From contig CAXTJM010000009.1 in the NCBI GenBank assembly GCA_964244585.1, forward strand, positions 89,660 to 153,659: DNA of 64,000 nt, in the 5' to 3' direction. Below the pieces are notes generated by a model, which saw nothing but the letters and a program-made list of their open reading frames with translations, made no database searches and was not told where the DNA came from. A program made the translations under genes and the position numbers. Every line of letters starts with the position of its first letter. The stretch's first letter is position 1. Positions 1 through 6,559 of this stretch are shown here, one piece after another. Source of the DNA: LMUY01 sp964244585 (lineage in GTDB: Bacteria; Pseudomonadota; Alphaproteobacteria; Acetobacterales; Acetobacteraceae).

Positions 1-417
1 GAGGCCGAAGCCAGGCTTGCACCCGAGCATGACGGTCGGCTGGTGTTCTCCTTCGGGGTGAACGACTGCGTGGAGGGCCGCGCCGGCCAACCGCGGGTGG
101 CCGAGGACACCGCCATCGCCAATGCCCGCTCCATCCTGACGGCCGCCCGGCAATGGCGGCCGACTCTCATGGTCGGTCCGCCCTGTTCCCGGAATGCCGC
201 GGTCGACACGCGCGTGAGCCGCCTGTCGGATAGGCTGGCAGTGCTGTGCGAGGACCTGGCCATCCCGTTTTTCGCGACCTTCCAGCTCACCCATGGCAAC
301 GCGGCCTGGCACTGCGAGGCCGGGCAGGGTGACGGTATCCACCCGAACCGGGGCGGCTACGACCTTCTCTATGGGGCGTTGCTGGGTTGGAACGCGTGGC
401 GCGAGTGGGTGCCGTAA
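1..417 (+). CDS. GDSL/SGNH-type esterase or lipase, C-terminal fragment
   Basis: The reading frame is open from base 1, so the gene begins outside the window; a GTG at 43 is internal. Two SGNH-hydrolase landmarks are visible. One is a GVND block (FSFGVNDC), which matches the family's Asn-containing block III. The other is DGIHPNRGGY near the C-terminus, which matches block V with the catalytic Asp-x-x-His. The Ser-containing GDS block is missing because of the window edge. The family hydrolyses ester or acyl bonds; the substrate cannot be read here. The gene converges on the pentose-phosphate operon, 45 bases from the gntK stop. Confidence 0.75.
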   Translation, partial: EAEARLAPEHDGRLVFSFGVNDCVEGRAGQPRVAEDTAIANARSILTAARQWRPTLMVGPPCSRNAAVDTRVSRLSDRLAVLCEDLAIPFFATFQLTHGNAAWHCEAGQGDGIHPNRGGYDLLYGALLGWNAWREWVP

Positions 418-462
418 GGAGCGTTCGCCAGACAGGCAAGCTCCGGCAGGGCTATACCACGC

Positions 463-963
463 TCAGGGCTGTATGGCGTGCATTACGTCCGCCACGGTGC
501 GCTCGACCGAGTTGCCGACGTCGACCGTGATCACGTGCTCGTCGGGCGCCGGCTCTTCTAGCGTGGCGAGTTGGCTGTCCAACAGCATGGGCGGCATGAA
601 CTCGTGATGGCGGTTGTTGATGTGCGCTTCCAGCGTCGCATGGTTGCCGTGGAGGTAGACGATCTGGACGCCTGGCTTCCCGTTGCGGATCTGCTCGCGG
701 TAGCTGCGCTTGAGCGCGGAGCATGTGATGATCGCGTCATGTCCGGTGTGCAGCCGGGCATCGATCCACTCCGCGATGATGGCGAGCCACGGTGCACGGT
801 CCGCATCGTCCAGCGGGTGACCCGACGCCATCTTCGCGACGTTCGCCGCCGGGTGCAGCTTGTCTCCTTCCTGGAACATCCACCCTAAGGCATCGGCGAT
901 GCGCTCTGCGACCGTCGTCTTGCCGGAGCCGGATACGCCCATGATGACGATCACCCGGCTCAC
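463..963 (-). CDS. gntK: Gluconokinase (GntK family)
   Basis: A 166-residue P-loop kinase that phosphorylates D-gluconate to 6-phosphogluconate with ATP, in the cytoplasm. The Walker A motif GVSGSGKTT lies at residues 9-17. It is followed by the family's W-x-F-x-x-GD-x-LHP segment (FQEGDKLHP) and a CSALKRSYR motif. The length is normal for the short GntK family. The start is GTG, and the last bases of rpiA overlap it as GTGA, so translation is probably coupled. It is the last gene of the operon and feeds gluconate directly into the 6-phosphogluconate pool used by gnd. That fits an organism that produces or takes up gluconate. Confidence 0.93.
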   Translation of the reverse strand: MSRVIVIMGVSGSGKTTVAERIADALGWMFQEGDKLHPAANVAKMASGHPLDDADRAPWLAIIAEWIDARLHTGHDAIITCSALKRSYREQIRNGKPGVQIVYLHGNHATLEAHINNRHHEFMPPMLLDSQLATLEEPAPDEHVITVDVGNSVERTVADVMHAIQP

Positions 964-1652
964 TGCGGCAATGTCCGCACGCCTGCCGGCCCGGCAACGA
1001 ACACCGTCGTGGTGCGACCGATGAACAGGCCCGTCTCCACCACGCCCACGATGGCCTGCAAGGCGGCATCAAGGGCAGACGGATTTTCGATGGCTGGCAT
1101 ATGGCAGTCCAGGATGAAGTTGCCGCTATCGGTGCGAAACGGCGCGCCAGCCTGGTCCACCCGACGCACGGGCCGCGCACCCAACTGCGCGATCTGCCCG
1201 GCGACGCCGTTCCAGCCGAACGGCACGACCTCCACCGGAACCGGCGAATTCGTGCCGAGCCGGTCCACCAGCTTGCTGGCGTCAACCACGATCAACAGTT
1301 TTGCGCTGGCAGCGGCGACCATCTTCTCCCGCAGCAATGCGCCGCCCAGTCCCTTCACCAGGTCCAGCGAACCCAGGGCGACCGCGTCGGCCCCGTCGAT
1401 CGTCAGGTCGAGCCTGGTGCCGGCTTCCAATTCGACCAGGGTGATGCCCCCCTCCCGTGCCTGCGCGGCGCTGCGTTCCGAGGTGGGGACGGCGGTGATG
1501 CGCAACCCCTGCCGCACCCGGGCGACCAGGCTGGCGATGGCGAAGGTGGCGGTCGATCCTGTGCCCAAACCCACGACCATACCGTCGGCCACCAGCGCCG
1601 CAGCAGCCTCCGCAGCCTGGCGCTTCAGCTCGGCATTCGCATCGCCTGCCAT
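960..1652 (-). CDS. rpiA: Ribose-5-phosphate isomerase A
   Basis: Interconverts ribulose 5-phosphate and ribose 5-phosphate. The family signature GLGTGSTATF lies near the N-terminus, followed by DGADA and the active-site region LVKGLGGALLREK. The frame is open upstream to 1682. I chose ATG 1652 because it overlaps the pgl stop as TGATG and places the signature at the usual distance from the start, giving 230 residues. It is translationally linked to pgl upstream and gntK downstream in the pentose-phosphate operon. Confidence 0.94.
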   Translation of the reverse strand: MAGDANAELKRQAAEAAAALVADGMVVGLGTGSTATFAIASLVARVRQGLRITAVPTSERSAAQAREGGITLVELEAGTRLDLTIDGADAVALGSLDLVKGLGGALLREKMVAAASAKLLIVVDASKLVDRLGTNSPVPVEVVPFGWNGVAGQIAQLGARPVRRVDQAGAPFRTDSGNFILDCHMPAIENPSALDAALQAIVGVVETGLFIGRTTTVFVAGPAGVRTLPQ

Positions 1653-2362
1653 CAGCCAGCTGCGGCCTTGTCGGTGAACCAAATCAACTCACCGACCGGA
1701 TGTACCCCGGCCGCCGGTAGGGTGGCGTCGCCGTCGAGCGTGCGGGCCAGTATGGCGCGCTTGGCATCTCCTGCGGCAAGGAAGGCGACGACGCGGCTGC
1801 TATCCAGCACTGGGTAGGTCAACGTCAGCCGAGGCTCCGGCTTGGCGCCGATCACCGCGGCGGTCCAGGCCGTGCGCTCCGCCAACGCGGCCACGCCAGG
1901 GAACAGGGAGGCGGTATGGCCATCCTCACCCAGGCCGAGGAACGTCACGTCGAAGAGCGGGCGCGCCGGATCCAGCGTGTCGGCGCCATGAAATCGCTTC
2001 AGCGTGTCGGCATAGTGCAGAGCCGAGTGCTCCGGGTCCGTGTCGGTCTGCCACGGATGCACCTGGACGTCCGGGATCGGGACGTGAGCGATCATCGCCT
2101 CGCGCGCCATGCGGTAGTTGCTGTCCGGGTGGTCGTGCGGCACGAATCGCTCGTCGCCGAAGAACAGGTGGGTGCGGTTCCAGGGAAAGCGGTCGCGGAA
2201 CGCGTCGCCCGCCAGCACGCTGAAGGTCGCCTTCGGGGTCGATCCGCCGGACAGGCACCAGGCGAAACGGCCCGGCGTGGCCAGCGCCCGCTGCAGCACC
2301 CATTCGGCGACGCGCTGCGCAACCCCGGCGGCATCGGCCTGGATGTCGACGGTGCCGGTCAT
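1652..2362 (-). CDS. pgl: 6-phosphogluconolactonase
   Basis: Hydrolyses 6-phosphogluconolactone, the product of Zwf, to 6-phosphogluconate. The 236-residue protein has the SugarP_isomerase fold signatures: CLSGGSTP near residue 38, FGDERFVPHDHPDSNY, and LGLGEDGHTASLFPG, which is a diagnostic GxGxDGHxASLFP motif. The ATG overlaps the preceding HAD gene's stop as ATGA, and its own stop overlaps rpiA as TGATG. It therefore sits in a tight run of coupled genes. Confidence 0.94.
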   Translation of the reverse strand: MTGTVDIQADAAGVAQRVAEWVLQRALATPGRFAWCLSGGSTPKATFSVLAGDAFRDRFPWNRTHLFFGDERFVPHDHPDSNYRMAREAMIAHVPIPDVQVHPWQTDTDPEHSALHYADTLKRFHGADTLDPARPLFDVTFLGLGEDGHTASLFPGVAALAERTAWTAAVIGAKPEPRLTLTYPVLDSSRVVAFLAAGDAKRAILARTLDGDATLPAAGVHPVGELIWFTDKAAAG

Positions 2363-3177
2363 GCCAGCAGGTACTTCTCGACGGCCTTGGCGAAACCTTC
2401 GTCGTCGTAGCCGTCGGTCACCGCATCGGCCTCCTTCTGCACGGCCTGGCTGGCATTGCCCATGGCGATGGCGAACCCGCTTGGCTTGAACATCAGTACA
2501 TCGTTCGGTTGGTCGCCGATGGTGGCGATCTGCCCAGCCTCGATCTTCAGCGTGCGGGCGAGGTATGCCACGACGCCGCCCTTGTTCGCCTGCGGGTGGG
2601 TGACGTCGAGATAGTACGGCTGCGAACGCGCGGCCGAAACGGTGTCTCCCAGGGCATCCTGCACGGCCTTCTCGCAGCCGGCCACCTTGTCCAGGTCGTC
2701 GCTGACGCCGACGATCTTTACAGCCGACGCGAGGTGCTCGTCGGTGAAGGCCTTCACCACCCTGGGCGGGAATTGCACGGTGTGTTCCTCGCGCTCCCGA
2801 TGCGGTGCGTCGATGTCGCGCAGCAGCCAGTCATCGCCCGAGTAGACCCACACATCCAGGCCCCGCTGCTCGATCAACGCCACAGTCTTCTTCGCCGCTG
2901 CCGGGTCGAGCGTGTGGCTCTCGATGATGCTCATGTCGGCGTTGACGAACAGGCCGCCGTTGAACCCCGCGAGGGGAGTGCCGATTTGCAATGGCCCGAT
3001 CAGCATGGCCATGCCCTTGGGCGGGCGGCCGCTGGTGAGGGCGAACTTGATCCCCTGGGCCTCCAGGGCGGCGACCGCCTTGCAGGCGCGGTCGGTCAAC
3101 ACCTTGTCCTTGGTGACCAACGTTCCATCCACGTCGGCGAGCAACAGCTTGATCGTGTCCGGGCGGGGACGTGCCAT
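2359..3177 (-). CDS. Cof-type HAD-IIB family phosphatase (paralogue 1)
   Basis: A 272-residue HAD hydrolase. Motif I is LLADVDGTLVT (DxDGT), motif II TSGRPP, and motif IV IGDQPNDVLMF, with a C2-type cap between them. The family dephosphorylates sugar phosphates and related small phosphates; the substrate is not determined. The SD AGGAG lies 8 bases before ATG 3177. It lies between zwf and pgl, next to a paralogue (3189-3995) with the same motif spacing, including RPP[KR]GMA, GFNG and YYLDVT. Its place in a pentose-phosphate operon suggests a sugar-phosphate or aldonate-phosphate substrate (inference). Confidence 0.85.
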   Translation of the reverse strand: MARPRPDTIKLLLADVDGTLVTKDKVLTDRACKAVAALEAQGIKFALTSGRPPKGMAMLIGPLQIGTPLAGFNGGLFVNADMSIIESHTLDPAAAKKTVALIEQRGLDVWVYSGDDWLLRDIDAPHREREEHTVQFPPRVVKAFTDEHLASAVKIVGVSDDLDKVAGCEKAVQDALGDTVSAARSQPYYLDVTHPQANKGGVVAYLARTLKIEAGQIATIGDQPNDVLMFKPSGFAIAMGNASQAVQKEADAVTDGYDDEGFAKAVEKYLLA

Positions 3178-3188
3178 TTGGGAGACTC

Positions 3189-3995
3189 CTAAGCGGCGTT
3201 GGGCAGTACGTAGCGGTCGATCGCCGCAGCCCAGCCGTCGTCTTCGTTGGAAGCCGTGTGCTGCGTTGCTTCTGCCGCGACGGCTGCAGGCGCATTACCC
3301 ATCGCCACGCTGTGCCCGGCCACGCGAAACATCGGCACGTCATTGTGCTGGTCGCCGAGGACGCAGACATCCGCCATGTCGACGCCATACCAGGCCGCGA
3401 AGGACCGGGCCGCCGTTCCCTTGTCGACCGACGGGTTGGTCACGTCCAGATAGTACAACTGGGACCGGCTGGCCCGGGCGATGCTGCCGAGAGTGTCCTG
3501 CAACTCGGCCTCGCACGCGGCTAGTTCGTCGAATCTGCCGGACGCGCCCACGACCTTGCCACACCGAGCCATGAACGGCTCGAAATCGGCGACGACGGTC
3601 GGGTCGAACCGGATGGTACGGCGCTCACGTGCGACATCGAAGTCGCCATGCTCCTTTATCAACCACGCATTGTCGGCGAACAGCCACGCGTCTACCCCGC
3701 GCTGGTCGAACAAGGCCAGGCTGTCACGCACCGCCTGTTCCGGGACATAGCGCTCGTCGATCACCACGCCATCGGGTGCGAGGATTGTCGCGCCGTTGAA
3801 GCCGCCCATCGGCCCGGTCAAGCCCAGCTCCATCGTCAGGAACGCCATGCCCCTCGGCGGCCGGCTGCTGACCAAAGCCAGATGGACGCCGGCAGCACGG
3901 AGGTGCCGGGCAGCCTCCGCTGTGGCGGGGCTGATGGTCTTCTCCCGGGTCACGAGCGTGCCGTCGACGTCGGACACGACCAGCCGGATCGGCAT
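3189..3995 (-). CDS. Cof-type HAD-IIB family phosphatase (paralogue 2)
   Basis: A 268-residue HAD hydrolase, the tandem paralogue of the gene at 2359-3177. Motif I is VVSDVDGTLVT, motif II VSSRPP (the usual SGR is changed to SSR), and motif IV LGDQHNDVPMF. The frame is open to 4013. I chose ATG 3995 because it overlaps the zwf stop as TGATG and puts motif I at the usual distance. Between zwf and pgl it must be co-transcribed with enzymes handling glucose 6-phosphate and 6-phosphogluconate. The substrate is unknown; both copies keep the catalytic Asp pair. Confidence 0.83.
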   Translation of the reverse strand: MPIRLVVSDVDGTLVTREKTISPATAEAARHLRAAGVHLALVSSRPPRGMAFLTMELGLTGPMGGFNGATILAPDGVVIDERYVPEQAVRDSLALFDQRGVDAWLFADNAWLIKEHGDFDVARERRTIRFDPTVVADFEPFMARCGKVVGASGRFDELAACEAELQDTLGSIARASRSQLYYLDVTNPSVDKGTAARSFAAWYGVDMADVCVLGDQHNDVPMFRVAGHSVAMGNAPAAVAAEATQHTASNEDDGWAAAIDRYVLPNAA

Positions 3996-5539
3996 CAGCC
4001 CAACTTTCGCCACTCATGACCGTCGAGGGAGAGCAGGGCGTCGGCAGCAGCCGGTCCGTCCGTGCCGGCAGCGTAGGTGTGGACCTTGTCGCCGCCCTTC
4101 GCCACGAGGTCCAGGATCGGCTGCACCGCCATCCATCCCGCTTCGATGTTGTCGGCCCGGTTGAACAGCGTCGGATCGCCGATCAGCACGTCGTAGATCA
4201 ACGTCTCGTAGCCGGTGGAGGGCTTCAGCTCGAAATAGTCTTCGTACCTGAAATCCATCCTGACCGGCTTCAGCACCACGTTCTGGCCAGGCTGCTTGGC
4301 GCTGAAGTGCAGCGAGATGCCTTCATGCGGTTGCAGGTGCAGGACCATCACGTTCGCCGTCATCTTGTCGACCGTCGTGTCCCGGAACATCGCAAACGGC
4401 GCCTGCTTGAACTGGATCGCGATCTCCGTCTTGCGTGCCGCCATCCGCTTGCCCGTGCGCAGATAGAATGGCACGCCGGCCCAGCGCCAATTGTCGATCA
4501 TCAGCTTGACCGCGACGAAGGTCTCCACCGTCGAATCCGGCGCGACGTCCGGCTCGTCCGTGTAGGCCGCGACCCGGCCTTCCTCGCTCATTTGGCCGGC
4601 AATGTATTGTCCGCGCACGACGTTCTGTTCGACATCCGCAGCGTTCATCGGGTGGATCGCCTCAATGACCTTTGCCTTCTCGCTTCGCACGGCGTCCGCG
4701 TCGAAGGAATTAGGCGGTTCCATCGTGGTCATGGCGAGAAGCTGGAACATGTGATTAGGCACCATGTCCCGCAACGCACCGGTCACTTCGTAGAACTTGC
4801 CGCGCTTCTCGACCCCGACCGTCTCGGACGCGGTGATCTGGATGCTGTCGATGTGATCGCGATTCCACAGCGGCTCGAAAATGCCGTTGCCGAAACGCAA
4901 CGCCATGATGTTCTGCACCGTCTCCTTTCCCAGGAAATGGTCGATCCGGTAGATCTGGTTCTCTTCAAGCTCCGACAGGATGTGGGCGTTGAGGTCCTTC
5001 GCGGATTGCAGGTCGTGTCCGAACGGCTTCTCGATCACGACGCGTCGGAACGTGCCGTCCTTCTGTTCGGTCAGCTTGGCCGCGTGCAGCTGGTCGATGA
5101 TCGTGCCGAAGAAGCGGTCGGCTACGGCCAGGTAGAAGACGGCATTCCCATCGCCGAGCGTGTCGGCCAGCGCCTTGAACGTGTCCGGTTTGGTGAAATC
5201 GCCGGCCGTGTAGTGCAGCCGTGGCTTCAGCCAGCCCCACCACTCCATGTTGAGCGTCTTCTCGGCGAACTCGCCACCCTTGTCTGGGGTGAAGCTCTCC
5301 ATCATGGCTTGCTGGCGGCCCTGAAAATCCTCGTCGCTGCCGGCATCCCGGTCGATCCCGACGATGCTGAACTTGTCGTCGAGCAGCTTGGCACCAGAGA
5401 GGTTGTACAAGGCGGGCATGAGCAGCCGCTTCGTCAGGTCTCCATTGGCGCCGAAGATCACCATCGTGCAGGGCGGCGCGGCTTTCGCCGTCTTGGCCAG
5501 CGCTGCGGTGTCGTTTGTCGTCCGTTCCGGTCCGCTCAT
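3995..5539 (-). CDS. zwf: Glucose-6-phosphate 1-dehydrogenase
   Basis: Oxidises glucose 6-phosphate to 6-phosphogluconolactone with reduction of NAD(P)+. It has the N-terminal nucleotide-binding motif FGANGDLTKR and the active-site signature RIDHFLGKETVQN with the catalytic His and Lys. The frame extends to 5692, but that stretch overlaps gnd and looks non-native. ATG 5539 gives a normal 514-residue protein and lies just 4 bases after the gnd stop. It is the first committed enzyme of the pathway and is embedded mid-operon. Confidence 0.95.
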   Translation of the reverse strand: MSGPERTTNDTAALAKTAKAAPPCTMVIFGANGDLTKRLLMPALYNLSGAKLLDDKFSIVGIDRDAGSDEDFQGRQQAMMESFTPDKGGEFAEKTLNMEWWGWLKPRLHYTAGDFTKPDTFKALADTLGDGNAVFYLAVADRFFGTIIDQLHAAKLTEQKDGTFRRVVIEKPFGHDLQSAKDLNAHILSELEENQIYRIDHFLGKETVQNIMALRFGNGIFEPLWNRDHIDSIQITASETVGVEKRGKFYEVTGALRDMVPNHMFQLLAMTTMEPPNSFDADAVRSEKAKVIEAIHPMNAADVEQNVVRGQYIAGQMSEEGRVAAYTDEPDVAPDSTVETFVAVKLMIDNWRWAGVPFYLRTGKRMAARKTEIAIQFKQAPFAMFRDTTVDKMTANVMVLHLQPHEGISLHFSAKQPGQNVVLKPVRMDFRYEDYFELKPSTGYETLIYDVLIGDPTLFNRADNIEAGWMAVQPILDLVAKGGDKVHTYAAGTDGPAAADALLSLDGHEWRKLG

Positions 5540-5543
5540 CCCA

Positions 5544-6521
5544 TCAGGCCTTCGGCTCGACGTGGCCGCCGAAGCCAAACCGCATGGCCGACAGCATCTT
5601 TTCGCCGAACGTATGCTGTTGACGCGAGCGGAACCGGGCAAAGAGCGAAGCCGCCAGGACGGGCACGGGAACGGCTTCCTCCACGGCTGCATCGATCGTC
5701 CACCGGCCTTCTCCGCTGTCAGACACGTCGCCGCTGAATTTCTCCAACTTCTCGTCGCCGGCCAGGGCCTGTGCGGTGAGGTCCAACAGCCACGACGACA
5801 CCACGGATCCGCGCCGCCAGACTTCGGCGATGTCGCCCATGTTGAGGCTATAACGCTCGTCCTCGGGAAGTTCTGCGCTATCCTTGTTTTTCAAGACGTC
5901 GAAGCCTTCCGCATAGGCCTGCATCATCCCGTATTCGATGCCGTTATGGACCATCTTGACGAAATGCCCGCTTCCAGCGGGACCACAATGCAGATAACCC
6001 TGCTCCGCGGTCGGGTTGCGGCCGTCCCGGTGCGGCGTCTTCTCGATCGTGCCTTCGCCCGGCGCCAGGGCGGACAGGATCGGGTCGATAAGGCGCACCG
6101 CTTCGTCTTCGCCGCCAATCATCATGCAATAGCCGCGTTGCAACCCCCACACGCCGCCCGATGTGCCGACGTCGACGTAGACGATCCCCTTGCCGCGAAG
6201 CTCCTTGGCGCGGCGGATGTCGTCCTTGTACATGGAGTTGCCGCCATCGATGATGATGTCGCCTTTCTCCATCAGGCCTCCCAAGGCCTGAATGGTGTCC
6301 TCGGTGATCTTGCCGGACGGCAGCATGACCCAGACGATCCGCGGAGAAGGAAGCTGCCTGACCATGTTCTCCAGCCCGGAGGATTTCGCGGCGCCTTGGC
6401 CGACAATCCCGTCGACTGCCTTTTCGCTGTGGTCATACACGACGCACTCATGCCCGTGCTTCATCAGCCGCAGGCTGATGTTGCCCCCCATGCGCCCGAG
6501 ACCGATTACGCCGAGTTTCAT
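5544..6521 (-). CDS. gnd: 6-phosphogluconate dehydrogenase, decarboxylating (short form)
   Basis: Converts 6-phosphogluconate to ribulose 5-phosphate and CO2 with reduction of NAD(P)+. The N-terminal Rossmann motif is GLGRMGGNI and the family substrate region DVGTSGG is present, followed by HNGIEYGMMQAYAEG with the catalytic Lys region (KMVHNG). At 325 residues it belongs to the short-form 6PGD group, not the ~470-residue E. coli type. Short forms are often NAD+-preferring in the literature; the cofactor is not decidable here. It is 38 bases from tal-pgi and 4 bases from zwf. Confidence 0.93.
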   Translation of the reverse strand: MKLGVIGLGRMGGNISLRLMKHGHECVVYDHSEKAVDGIVGQGAAKSSGLENMVRQLPSPRIVWVMLPSGKITEDTIQALGGLMEKGDIIIDGGNSMYKDDIRRAKELRGKGIVYVDVGTSGGVWGLQRGYCMMIGGEDEAVRLIDPILSALAPGEGTIEKTPHRDGRNPTAEQGYLHCGPAGSGHFVKMVHNGIEYGMMQAYAEGFDVLKNKDSAELPEDERYSLNMGDIAEVWRRGSVVSSWLLDLTAQALAGDEKLEKFSGDVSDSGEGRWTIDAAVEEAVPVPVLAASLFARFRSRQQHTFGEKMLSAMRFGFGGHVEPKA

Positions 6522-6559
6522 TCAAATGCTCCAAAAGGGAAGGGCATAATTGCCTCCGG

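Noticed and set aside
36..60. GTG 43 as a true start of the first gene
   Set aside because: The frame is open to base 1 and the Ser-containing block of the SGNH family is missing, so the gene begins outside the window.
4016..5737. A 573-codon frame opposite zwf
   Set aside because: Antisense of a gene with unmistakable G6PD motifs.
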